The notes under the pieces: model-generated
Databases searched by the model: none
The model's input: only the letters and a program-made list of their open reading frames with translations
Told to the model about the DNA's origin: nothing
NCBI GenBank assembly: GCA_016929465.1
Contig: JAFGIT010000008.1
Location: 1 to 11,349, forward strand
DNA: 11,349 nucleotides
Origin: JAFGIT01 sp016929465 [NCBI: Candidatus Coatesbacteria bacterium]
GTDB taxonomy: Bacteria > B130-G9
Direction: 5' to 3'
In this document: piece by piece, positions 1-7,100 of the stretch
Layout: each line of letters begins with the position of its first letter
How positions within the stretch are numbered: position 1 is the stretch's first letter
Program-made: the position numbers and the translations under genes

Positions 1-688
1 GCGGCATTTCGTGGTCCTCGATCTGTTCCGTTCGTATCGGTGTGAACGAGCCGAGACCCGTATGAACGGTGATCTCGGCGAATTCGATTCCGAGGTCGGC
101 AAGGTTATCCAGGTACTTCCTGGTGAAGTGAAGGCCTGCGGTTGGAGCGGCAACTGCTCCGGGTCTTCTCGAATAGACCGTCTGATAGAGCATCTCATCC
201 GCCGCATCTGGTCCTTTGGGCCGCTTTATGTATGGAGGCAGGGGCATTTCTGCAATCTGGTCAAGAACCTCATCGATTCCGCCTTGCTTCGCGTCGAGTG
301 AAACGCGCAGCTTGCGCCCATCCTTCTCGAGAACGGTTGCGGTCAATCTGCCCTGGCCGAAAACGAGCCTCGAACCTGGACGGAGTGGACGAGATGCCTT
401 TCCGAGTGCTTCGTAAATGCCGTCTTCGATCTTCCGCAGGAGGAAGAGCTCCACTTTTCCGCCGCCGATATCCCTGTGTCCGAGGAGCCGGCACTTCATC
501 ACTCGAGTATTGTTCAGGACGAGGAGATCACCTCTCGTAATGAACTCATGCAGCTTGTCGAACCGAGTGTGCTCTATATTGCCGCTCTCTCTCTCCAGCA
601 CCAGCAGGCGGGCCGTGTCGCGGTCCTCGAGGGGCGTCTGCGCAATCCGAGACTCGGGCAGGTCGTATTCGAATTCGCACCTTCTCAA
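1..688 (-). CDS. queA: S-adenosylmethionine:tRNA ribosyltransferase-isomerase, N-terminal part (runs off left edge)
   Basis: QueA moves the ribosyl group of S-adenosylmethionine onto preQ1 at the wobble position of tRNAs with GUN anticodons, forming epoxyqueuosine in the cytoplasm. The minus-strand frame is open from 688 to the left edge and gives 229 residues; family members have about 340-360, so the C-terminal third is outside. Family motifs are clear: LPESRIAQTPL near residues 10-20, LVLNNTRV near 55, PLPPYIKR at 149-156 and GAVAAPTAGLHFT at 177-189, ending in HTGLGSFTPIRTE near the edge. The frame has a TAA nine codons upstream and no ATG or GTG before the conserved N-terminus. TTG at 688-686 is therefore the likely start, with AAGGA at 700-696 seven bases upstream. 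It is divergent from the rpoZ-yebC-ruvCA cluster, whereas in many bacteria queA follows ruvB. Family assignment is near certain; the start codon is inferred. Confidence 0.95.
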   Translation of the reverse strand, partial: MRRCEFEYDLPESRIAQTPLEDRDTARLLVLERESGNIEHTRFDKLHEFITRGDLLVLNNTRVMKCRLLGHRDIGGGKVELFLLRKIEDGIYEALGKASRPLRPGSRLVFGQGRLTATVLEKDGRKLRVSLDAKQGGIDEVLDQIAEMPLPPYIKRPKGPDAADEMLYQTVYSRRPGAVAAPTAGLHFTRKYLDNLADLGIEFAEITVHTGLGSFTPIRTEQIEDHEMP

Positions 689-908
689 ATTCTCATCCTT
701 ATCGATTTAGTATGTGTCCCAACAAGCCTGCAAGAGAAACCTCCCCAGCGTAGCGGGATGCCACAGGCAAACGATCGAGGCGCCATTTTGGGCCTCGATT
801 CTGTAAACAACTACCGAAAGATGTCCGGCTTCGTCAATTGAGGATGGCTGTCTAATGAATGAAATCCAAAGGGGATATAAGAGTCCCATGACCGCGGCGC
901 ATACAGTA

Positions 909-972
909 TGTAGGGGCTGGCCTTGTGCCTGCCCGAGATATGGATGGGCGGGGACAAGCCACCGTCCCTACA
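909..972. repeat. Imperfect inverted repeat, hairpin-forming intergenic element
   Basis: The left arm (909-934, beginning TGTAGGGGCTGGCC) and the right arm (946-972, ending ACCGTCCCTACA) are reverse complements at about 20 of 26 positions. An 11-base centre, GAGATATGGAT, separates them. The outer seven bases (TGTAGGG/CCCTACA) and the inner GGGC/GCCC pairs are perfect, and CTTGT/ACAAG matches in between. Terminal GTAGGGGC repeats with a GGGC core resemble dispersed intergenic palindromes I know from many environmental bacterial genomes. That similarity is from memory, not from a search. I see no target-site duplication and no transposase, so a non-autonomous miniature element or a REP-like palindrome are both possible. 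Confidence 0.7.
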
Positions 973-1167
973 CGACACGAAATCCGATTTATTGGACGAC
1001 CTCTGAGGATGGCGATATTGCGACCTTTGTGAATCGCTGATTCGGCCTGAGGCAATAGCGGAGCTCAAGTGTTTTGAAACGGGAATAGGCCAAGATGCGG
1101 ATTTTCGCGCTTTGGTGCTATTCGTGCTCCATTGGCGGCCGTCTTTGGCGAGACCATCAGGGGCAAG

Positions 1168-1197
1168 TTGACAGATTGCCTGTTTCCTTGTTATTTA
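1168..1197 (+). promoter_or_regulatory. Candidate sigma-70-type promoter ending just before the small membrane protein gene
   Basis: A perfect TTGACA at 1168-1173 is followed after 18 bases by TATTTA at 1192-1197, which matches only three of six positions of the -10 consensus. Transcription from it would begin at about 1203-1205, on the ATG at 1204. This would fit the absence of a ribosome binding site there and imply a leaderless message. The -10 box is weak, so this is a suggestion only. Confidence 0.35.
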
Positions 1198-1203
1198 TGG
1201 CAC

Positions 1204-1449
1204 ATGGGCAAGAAAAGCAAAAAGTCGAAATCCAGCTTAGAGCAGCAACCTTTGGAGCGTGGGCCGGGCTACAGCCTGCCTCAGCTCCTGGTGGCCAATG
1301 TGATCGCGTGGGCGGTCTTTCTGCTGATACCGTTTGTTGTTGGCAAGACCTTTGTGGGCCATGGGGCGGAGATTTACACGTTCTTCTCTCTGCTCGGACT
1401 CGGATTCAGCGCGGGCAGCATTCTGGACTTTTCATTGGATAGGCTTTGA
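1204..1449 (+). CDS. Small membrane protein with two predicted helices, unknown function
   Basis: I do not recognise this 81-residue protein. It starts MGKKSKKSKSS, a strongly basic head of about 12 residues that would sit in the cytoplasm. A hydrophobic helix follows at about residues 28-46 (LLVANVIAWAVFLLIPFVV), then a short loop containing GKTFVGHGAE, then a second hydrophobic segment at about 55-76 (YTFFSLLGLGFSAGSIL). The frame is open further upstream to a TTG at 1132, but those extra residues look random, and the ATG at 1204 gives a sensible topology. No ribosome binding site is visible before it. It is the first gene of the rightward cluster, 32 bases before the probable omega-subunit gene. 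The composition and the helix pair argue that it is real; the function is unknown. Confidence 0.6.
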   Translation: MGKKSKKSKSSLEQQPLERGPGYSLPQLLVANVIAWAVFLLIPFVVGKTFVGHGAEIYTFFSLLGLGFSAGSILDFSLDRL

Positions 1450-1481
1450 CACTGAAATTACATAAGAGGTAGCGAAAAGAT

Positions 1482-1721
1482 ATGGAACAGGAAAGACGAA
1501 GGCGGGGAGTGACTGACCTTATCTTTGACGGGATAAGCAAAGTGGGGTCGGAGTATGACTTCACCGTATTGTCAGCCGGGCGGGCACTGCAGATACAGTC
1601 CGGCATGCTTCCCTTCTCCCGCACAGCCGGCAAGGGTCCTCTAGAGACTGCGATCGAGGAGATCATCGAAGGCCGGGTAGAGATAAAACATCAGGATGAG
1701 GACGATAACATAATTGAATGA
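1482..1721 (+). CDS. rpoZ: Probable DNA-directed RNA polymerase omega subunit
   Basis: Omega is the small subunit that helps assemble the beta-prime subunit into RNA polymerase. This 79-residue protein has the expected size and order of elements. A segment SEYDFTVLSAGRALQIQSG (about residues 23-41) corresponds to the omega helix with the family's 'xLVxxAxKRAxQ' pattern, here AGRALQ in place of AKRARQ. The segment LETAIEEIIEGRVEI (about 55-69) corresponds to the 'xxALxEIxxGKI' pattern. The acidic tail DEDDNIIE is also usual. The ATG at 1482 has only AAGAGG at 1464-1469, 12 bases away, a rather distant ribosome binding site. The gene sits 24 bases before yebC and is probably cotranscribed with it. 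The missing Lys-Arg pair makes this a divergent member; an unrelated small protein cannot be ruled out. Confidence 0.65.
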   Translation: MEQERRRRGVTDLIFDGISKVGSEYDFTVLSAGRALQIQSGMLPFSRTAGKGPLETAIEEIIEGRVEIKHQDEDDNIIE

Positions 1722-1745
1722 TAACCTTTCGTCTGGAGGCGCGTG

Positions 1746-2495
1746 ATGTCCGGGCACTCTAAATGGAGCACAATAAAGCGCAAGAAGGGCAAAGAGGATG
1801 CCAAGCGGGGCAATCTCTTCACCAGGTTGATCAAGGAGATCACCGTCGCCGCGAGGCAAGGCGGCGGCGACCCTAACAGCAATCCCAGATTGCGCACGGC
1901 GATGGTCTCAGCACGGTCCGCCAATATGCCGAACGACAATATAGAGCGGGCAATAAAGAAGGGCACCGGGGAGCTCCCCGGGGTTTCCTATGAGGACGTC
2001 AGCTACGAGGGTTATGGTCCTGGAGGCGTTGCGATCCTCATCGAGTGCCTGACCGACAACAAGAATCGAACCGTCTCCGAATTAAGGCACATCCTCTCCA
2101 AGAACGGCGGGAGATTGGCTGAGATGGGAAGCGTATCCTGGGTCTTTGATAGGAAGACGCTCATCGGTATAGACGAGAAGGATGTCCAGGACGAGGAAAA
2201 GCTGCTCGAGGCAGCAATTTCTGCCGGCGCAGATGACATGAGCAATGAGGATGGTGTATTCGAGATCACGGCCGCTCCGGATCATTTTGCCGACCTTGTC
2301 GAGGCCTTGACGGAAGATGGCTACGAGCCCGTATCCGCCGAGCTGACGATGATACCGAGGACGATGGCCAAGGTCGAGGGCAAGGAGGCCATCCAAATGC
2401 TTAGGTTGATGGAGCGCCTCGAGGACAGCGACGAGGTTCAGAAGGTCTTTGCGAATTTTGACATCGATCCCGAGATCATGGAGGAAATCGACTGA
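1746..2495 (+). CDS. yebC: YebC/PmpR (TACO1) family protein
   Basis: The N-terminus [21 protein letters not shown] is diagnostic of the YebC/TACO1 family, as are [28 protein letters not shown] and the central [14 protein letters not shown]. The length of 249 residues is typical. Members have been described as DNA-binding transcription regulators (PmpR) and, more recently, as ribosome-associated factors that help translation through difficult sequences such as polyproline; mitochondrial TACO1 is a translation activator. The ATG at 1746 is preferred over the in-frame GTG at 1743. GGAGG at 1735-1739 lies six bases from the ATG, and MSGHSKWS is the usual family start. The stop TGA (2493-2495) overlaps the proposed CTG start of ruvC. 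The yebC-ruvC-ruvA order is common in bacteria. Confidence 0.97.
   Translation: MSGHSKWSTIKRKKGKEDAKRGNLFTRLIKEITVAARQGGGDPNSNPRLRTAMVSARSANMPNDNIERAIKKGTGELPGVSYEDVSYEGYGPGGVAILIECLTDNKNRTVSELRHILSKNGGRLAEMGSVSWVFDRKTLIGIDEKDVQDEEKLLEAAISAGADDMSNEDGVFEITAAPDHFADLVEALTEDGYEPVSAELTMIPRTMAKVEGKEAIQMLRLMERLEDSDEVQKVFANFDIDPEIMEEID
2480..2485 (+). promoter_or_regulatory. Ribosome binding site that fixes the ruvC start
   Basis: GGAGGA lies inside the last codons of yebC, six bases before CTG at 2492. The ruvC frame has a TGA at 2459-2461. Between that stop and the first conserved RuvC residues there is no ATG, GTG or TTG. Spacing, the four-base CTGA overlap and the protein alignment all converge on CTG 2492 as the start. 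Confidence 0.75.
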
Positions 2496-3013
2496 TAGTT
2501 CTGGGCGTTGACCCTAGCTGCAGATCGACTGGTTACGGCGTAATCGAGCAGGGCGAGCGAAATAGTCTCGCTCTCGTCGATTACGGGGCTATCCCAGTTC
2601 CGGCGGCGACTTCATTGCCGGAGACACTTCATAGAATCTACATCAAGATCGAGTCTATAATAGCGGAATTCAAGCCGGATGTGATGGCTCTCGAGGCGGT
2701 GTTCTACGCTCAAAACGTCCGGTCCGCAATCAGGCTTGGCGCAGTCAGAGGCGTGGTCATGCTTGCAGCTCGCAGCAGCGAAGTCCCAGTTTTCGAGCAC
2801 GCAGCTACCGAGATTAAGCTCGCCGTTGCGGGATTCGGCCGAGCGAGCAAGGAGTCCGTTCAGAAGATGGTCAAAGTCGCTCTTGGCCTAAAAGAGGTCC
2901 CAACTCCCAACGATGCAGCGGACGCATTGGCTGCGGCGATCTGCCATTTGAATACTGCGAAACTCCGCGAGAAGATCAGTAGCTCCGTTGGCAAGAGGAT
3001 GAGCGTCAAATGA
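2492..3013 (+). CDS. ruvC: Holliday junction resolvase RuvC, probable CTG start
   Basis: RuvC is the dimeric endonuclease that cuts Holliday junctions symmetrically, working with the RuvAB branch migration motor. From CTG 2492 the protein begins (M)[19 protein letters not shown] and is 173 residues long, the length of E. coli RuvC as I recall it. The RNase H-fold acidic residues are in place: D7 in GVDPS, E68 in [10 protein letters not shown], and D141 and D144 in NDAADALA. No ATG, GTG or TTG exists in frame between the upstream stop at 2459 and TTG 2615. Starting at 2615 would remove the catalytic D7, so a non-standard start is needed: CTG 2492, or less likely ATA 2495. It overlaps yebC by four bases and has GGAGGA upstream, which implies translational coupling. 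A sequencing error turning ATGA into CTGA is the main alternative. Confidence 0.95.
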   Translation: MIVLGVDPSCRSTGYGVIEQGERNSLALVDYGAIPVPAATSLPETLHRIYIKIESIIAEFKPDVMALEAVFYAQNVRSAIRLGAVRGVVMLAARSSEVPVFEHAATEIKLAVAGFGRASKESVQKMVKVALGLKEVPTPNDAADALAAAICHLNTAKLREKISSSVGKRMSVK

Positions 3014-3037
3014 TCCGCGTTAGGGAGTGTTGATGAG

Positions 3038-3628
3038 ATGATGGATTATATAACCGGAACCATCATTGAGAAGTCACCGGAGCGCGTCGTATTGGAGGCC
3101 GGGGGCATTGGAATATCTCTTCAGATTACATTTTCGACGTATCAGCAGTTGGGACAAGTAGGCTCCAGGGCCAAGCTTCTTACGCACCTGCAATTCAGGG
3201 AACCCTCATTTGACCTTTATGGCTTTGCATCGTCCTCAGAGAGGGATGTATTCCGGCTTCTGATTCAGGTCTCGGGGGTGGGTGTCAAAGTAGCAAGGAC
3301 GATTCTTTCTGGAATCAATCCCCGAGATGTCAGAGATGCCATTCTAAATAATGATGTGGCCCGTTTGTCGTGTGCTCCGGGAATCGGCAAAAAGACGGCC
3401 GAGCGCATCTGCGTATTTCTTCGTGACAAGGCCCTTCAGCTGACTACTCAGCGGGAACCGGGGACTTCAGGTGCAGATGATGCCGAGAATGACGCCCTTG
3501 CTGCTCTCGAGTCGCTCGGGATCCCTGCGAGCAAAGCGAGACCGGTGATACGGAAGCTCATCGAGCGGCACGGTTCATCCATCGCTGTGGACGAGCTTGT
3601 CCGGGGAGCGCTCAAATCACTGTTCTAG
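3038..3628 (+). CDS. ruvA: Holliday junction branch migration protein RuvA
   Basis: RuvA binds Holliday junctions as a tetramer and positions RuvB hexamers for branch migration. The 196-residue protein has the three standard domains. An OB-fold covers residues 1-63 (MMDYITG to FDLYGF). A helix-hairpin-helix domain follows, with two motifs: LIQVSGVGVKVARTIL (75-90) and CAPGIGKKTAERICVFL (112-128). After an acidic linker the small RuvB-binding domain covers about 150-196 (NDALAALESLGIP onward). The first ATG at 3038 is preferred over 3041 because MMDYITG lines up with the family start M-x-x-x-(I/L)-x-G; GGGAG at 3023-3027 is ten bases upstream. It follows ruvC by 24 bases. ruvB, the usual next gene, is absent: a 487-base gap and an unrelated gene follow. 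Confidence 0.97.
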   Translation: MMDYITGTIIEKSPERVVLEAGGIGISLQITFSTYQQLGQVGSRAKLLTHLQFREPSFDLYGFASSSERDVFRLLIQVSGVGVKVARTILSGINPRDVRDAILNNDVARLSCAPGIGKKTAERICVFLRDKALQLTTQREPGTSGADDAENDALAALESLGIPASKARPVIRKLIERHGSSIAVDELVRGALKSLF

Positions 3629-3706
3629 AGACAGGCTGAGCTGTAACCCCCCCAGTAATAGGCCTCGTATCGGCCCGTTTGGTTAGATCGCAACGGCTAT
3701 GAACAA

Positions 3707-3748
3707 TCCCGATCAGCGTCCTTGATAGCCTGCTCCGGAATCTCGGGA
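3707..3748. repeat. Inverted repeat TCCCGA / TCGGGA
   Basis: TCCCGA at 3707-3712 pairs with TCGGGA at 3743-3748 across 30 bases. CAA sits just before the left arm and CAATTG just after the right, so the match extends weakly if two bases bulge out. Role unknown; it may be part of the 3' end of the ruvA message. Confidence 0.3.
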
Positions 3749-3776
3749 CAATTGGATTGGAGGTTATTGTGATAAT

Positions 3777-3790
3777 TCCCCCCGGGGGGA
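3777..3790. repeat. Perfect 14-base palindrome TCCCCCCGGGGGGA
   Basis: Six C followed directly by six G, flanked by T and A, make a loopless perfect palindrome. It sits in AT-rich surroundings (GATAAT before, TTTGAC after), so it stands out in composition. A hairpin would need to open the central pairs to form a loop. A protein site or part of a repetitive element are possible. Confidence 0.5.
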
Positions 3791-3812
3791 TTTGACTTCC
3801 CGCTGAAATGTG

Positions 3813-3848
3813 GGCGATTCATTCGCCGCTCCCGGCCACGATTTGGCC
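3813..3848. repeat. Two adjacent 5-5-5 hairpin sequences
   Basis: GGCGA-TTCAT-TCGCC (3813-3827) is followed after six bases by GGCCA-CGATT-TGGCC (3834-3848). Each has perfect five-base arms and a five-base loop. No T-run follows, so they do not look like a simple terminator. They could act in the RNA, for example to stabilise the 3' end or in a leader, or as paired protein sites. Confidence 0.45.
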
Positions 3849-3912
3849 TTGAAATTCTGACTCCCCGCGCCTATTGATAGCCAATTATCATAGTTATTTT
3901 GAGTCTCGATAA

Positions 3913-3927
3913 GCCTTGACTTAAGGC
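3913..3927. repeat. Third 5-5-5 hairpin sequence GCCTT-GACTT-AAGGC
   Basis: Perfect five-base arms around a five-base loop, the same geometry as the two at 3813-3848. It contains TTGACT (3916-3921), a near-consensus -35 box, so it could be an operator over a promoter whose -10 is TATTAT at 3942. The 20-base gap between the boxes is too long for a good sigma-70 promoter. Confidence 0.35.
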
Positions 3928-3941
3928 CACAAGATGCGGCA

Positions 3942-3970
3942 TATTATATTCGCAAGTGATATATATGCGA
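3942..3970 (+). promoter_or_regulatory. AT-rich candidate -10 region with a flanking inverted repeat
   Basis: TATTATATT at 3942-3950 contains two overlapping five-of-six matches to TATAAT. Directly after it, TCGCA (3950-3954) and TGCGA (3966-3970) form an inverted repeat with an 11-base AT-rich centre. Transcription from here would give a leader of roughly 160 bases for the giant gene. No well-spaced -35 is visible, so the promoter call is weak. Confidence 0.3.
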
Positions 3971-4015
3971 GTTGGGTGCTTGCTGACAGTGTTCATTATT
4001 CTGCTCTATTGCGGC

Positions 4016-4029
4016 AACCGGGGACGGTT
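4016..4029 (+). promoter_or_regulatory. Possible leader hairpin AACCG-GGGA-CGGTT
   Basis: A five-base stem closes a GGGA loop that fits the stable GNRA tetraloop pattern. It would lie in the untranslated leader of the giant gene. It does not match any riboswitch consensus that I can recognise. Confidence 0.3.
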
Positions 4030-4104
4030 ACCTGCGGTAGAAGAGGTGTTTCTATAAGACGTTATGCTATGTATTGGGGTTGCGATTTCTTGATTGGAGA
4101 ATCT

Positions 4105-4111
4105 AAGGAGG
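4105..4111 (+). promoter_or_regulatory. Strong ribosome binding site for the giant surface protein
   Basis: AAGGAGG, a near-perfect anti-16S complement, ends four bases before ATG 4116. It fixes the start, and a signal peptide follows directly. Confidence 0.85.
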
Positions 4112-4115
4112 AGTT

Positions 4116-7100
4116 ATGCGGAGATCTTTGAAGGCTAAGTTGGTTTTTCTGACCGCAGTATGCCTTTTCGGGTTAATCTCAGCAGCGATCGGGCAGTCGA
4201 TTGGTAGCGGCTGGCCGACATTGCATTTGGACTCGAGAAACAGGCGTGTTACAATGGAGGAAGGCCCCGATATCGCCGAGCAGAACCTTACGATCCACTG
4301 GAGTTTCGAGGCCGGATATGGCCGATCTAATCCACTGGTAGATTCTACCGGGCGAATATATGTCTTTGGCACCATAGATGGTGCACTGGGGGCATTCTCG
4401 AAGCTATTCTGCTTCAGAGAGGCTTTGCCCGATGAGGAGACCAATTGCATCACGCCCGAGCTGCTTTGGGCAACGGAGATGAATTGCTATCCTTCGAGCA
4501 CATGGTCAACCGGCGCCATCTCTCCCGATGAAAGTCGTTTCTTCTTCGCTGGCGTTGGGGACAATGGGCTTTCTCTCGATTGCTGGGATCCAGAAGGTAA
4601 TCCCGACGAGGATAATCCGGATGAGAAGTCCCTTCTCCTTTTCTCCAGTCCTTTCTTCAACGGAGGCGACGGTGCATCGGATTTGATCTTCGATAATCTG
4701 AATGTCCCCGACCTGGGGCTTACCGACGTTGTCATTGTATTTGGAAATTCAACGTCCACTTCGACCGGATATGCTTTCACCTATGACGGGATAAACGTAT
4801 GGTGGTATGGGATTAGCCCGCAAGATGCGGTTCCTTCACCCGTAGCATCATCTCCCACACACTGCTCTCAGACATATACGTACTATGATTATACGCCCGG
4901 TCCTCAGGGGGGCCTTCCGGGAAGCGGGACCTATTGGATGGGTGTCGGTCAGCCCACGACGATCTATGCCGGCGGCGAGGATGGTAACCTCTACGCCATG
5001 CACACGATCACGGAGACTTTCTGGTCTCCTCCGCCCGCGATTCAGCCACCGCCTCCTCCTCCTCTGGGCGATCCTGAACCAGTCACGCTGAAGTGGTCCT
5101 ATGCAATTGGCAGTGACGCCCTCGTGAGTTCTCCAGTGATTATTCCACGAAGCTGGGGCTTCCGGAAGGATCCGGTGCAGGATAATACCCCTGGCCCAAA
5201 TGGAGAAATTCCCCAGATCCACTACAACAATGTAGGCACTACTACCTGCACGATTTACATCTGCGATCCTGCCGGAGTTCTCTATTGCATCGAGGATTCC
5301 TACTACGAGGAGCATGATTGGGAGTTCTATGGTTGGATGCCCAGCGAGCCTCCCATGGACATTTGGATTGACAATAACGATGAGTACCAAACGCAGGGCG
5401 ATCCTCCGCCACCTCCGCCGGGATTCCCGATGGGTGCCTATCCACGCAAATATACCTCGAAGCTCCGTTGGTCCTATGACCAGTTCACCGGCGGGATACA
5501 CGGGACACCGATTCTCAGCGGAAACATCTTGTATGTTCAGGACGATACATCGATCACCGCGATAGACCTCCAGACTGGCATGGATATGAACACGAATTAC
5601 TTCGGCGAGACCGAGGGCACGGCGATCTGGTCAGCGTCTTGTCTTGACGATCAGCCACCATTGGCAAGCACCGGTTCTGAGTGGAATTTCGCCCCCGGTG
5701 GCTCCTATAGTGTCGCGCCGTCGCCGGTTCTTGATGGCAACGGTCTTATCTGGATGGTGACCAGCGACGGCTGGCTGGAGGTAGTCGCGAGTAGAGACAT
5801 GCCCGACAGAGGCCTTGTAATGGGCGATGTCGCTTTTCTCTATATCGTGCCAAATGAGGATGACCACCATAGAGGCTATTCGGTGGCGCCTTTCTATGAG
5901 CCGATGACGGGCCATGCGCCGCTTACCATGGCATGCTCGCCGATCATCTCTGATGGCACCCTCTATGTCAGAGGTGATGGCCAGGCCCCTGACCCCTTCT
6001 CGATGAGTCCATACGACACCGGTTGGGTGCTCAAAGTGAAGGAGAATGTAGTAGGACGTTTCAGGTTCAACGACGTGAACCCGAAAGTGGGCTACACGGA
6101 GTCCAACCGAATGCACCGTGTGCCGACCGTATTTGATTATGAGGTAAATTATTACGATCCCGACTGCAGCTCAGTCGGCGTCTATACGGATGATGGCAAT
6201 GCAGTTCCACATCCCGAGAATCCAGTCATGCTCATCGTTGATGGCTTCTATACTTTCTGGCGATCGGATGAGGAAGACCTCGGGTATCCGCCGCTTCATA
6301 TACTTCCAGGGAATGAGAATCCACAGAATCCCCCTGCTAGCTATGGCTTCCCGCCCTGGGGCATCTGGGAGGGGATGGTATATCAGGTAGAGACGGGCGA
6401 CGATGAGCGGAATCTCGGCATGTATGAATACGTCTCTGACGGGACGGTATCGAATCCGTCACTGCGAGAATACATCTACTACAATCAGAACGGCTGCTTC
6501 AATTACTTCTTCGAGATGGAAGATGGCTTCGGGGAGAACGCGCCGATATTGTCCGAGATATACTCCGGCCCGAATATGTGTCCGGAGCTTTATTTTGTGA
6601 AGACTGCGGTTGTGTTCGACGGGACAATAGCGCGGCCGGAGAAGAGCGTTCTGGATATTGCCGTTTGGTATTACGATTCCGATGAGGATTCTCCAGCCGT
6701 TCAAGACGTCGTAATGGAAGACGTTAACTACACGATGCAGAGCGACGCTGTAATCGGTAACTCGGCGGTTAGATGGGAAGACAGGTATTCGCTTCATTTG
6801 ACGACAACGAATGACACGCCGAGCTTCCATTTCGAATTCACCGACAGTCCGACACCAGTACACCCGGATTGGCCGAGGGATTCCGTCGAGCCTTGCACGA
6901 CGAGACACCCTGAATATGGCCAGTTGTTCACTCTGCTTCTCCGTGATGGCAGGGTTACTCCGGCGGTCGGGCCTCCAGGCGAATATACATATAGCGTGAG
7001 GTTCTTTGATCCGCATAGGCGGGCTTCGGGTATCAACACGGGGCAGATAGGTTCACTCAACGCCCATATCTATATTGATGGTGAGCAATATGAAATGGAG

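Larger units (their letters stand above)
689..1203. other. Intergenic region between divergent queA and the rpoZ-yebC-ruvCA cluster
   Basis: This 515-base gap separates two divergent transcription units, so promoters for both should lie here. Short open frames on both strands cross the inverted-repeat element at 909-972. Their translations (for example RGWPCACPRYGWAGTS) are those of the repeat itself, not of a protein, and none has a ribosome binding site or a recognisable domain. I found no RNA gene and no convincing promoter for queA. A candidate promoter for the rightward genes lies at 1168-1197. Confidence 0.6.
3629..4115. other. Intergenic region rich in short inverted repeats
   Basis: This 487-base gap lies between ruvA and the giant surface protein gene. 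It shows no credible coding region: the open frame at 3934-4131 overlaps the giant gene's start, has no ribosome binding site and reads as random. It holds a cluster of short inverted repeats (listed separately), an AT-rich patch at 3942-3950 and, at its end, the giant gene's ribosome binding site. None of the hairpins is followed by a T-run, so I cannot call an intrinsic terminator for the ruvA transcript. Confidence 0.6.

Noticed and set aside
11-841. Several plus-strand open frames of 60-132 codons across the left end
   Set aside because: Most of this stretch is antisense to queA, whose minus-strand frame shows family motifs throughout; the plus-strand translations look random.
811-1068. 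Short open frames on both strands around 811-1068
   Set aside because: They cross the inverted-repeat element, and their recognisable part is just the translated palindrome; no ribosome binding sites.
1446-1481. TTGACA at 1446-1451 as a promoter for rpoZ
   Set aside because: No -10-like sequence occurs at 16-18 bases downstream, and the hexamer overlaps the stop of the preceding gene; probably chance.
4016-4075. Possible cyclic di-GMP riboswitch in the giant gene's leader (GNRA-like hairpin, GGTTACC)
   Set aside because: Only the tetraloop and a short GGTTACC resemble that class; the conserved core and second helix are missing.
3934-4131. 65-codon plus-strand open frame before the giant gene
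   Set aside because: It overlaps the strong ribosome binding site and start of the giant gene in another frame, has no binding site of its own and no recognisable features.
4116-4190. Lipoprotein signal at the start of the giant protein (TAVC near residue 16)
   Set aside because: The residue before the cysteine is Val rather than Gly, Ala or Ser, and the cysteine lies mid-helix; a standard signal peptidase site after AIG fits better.
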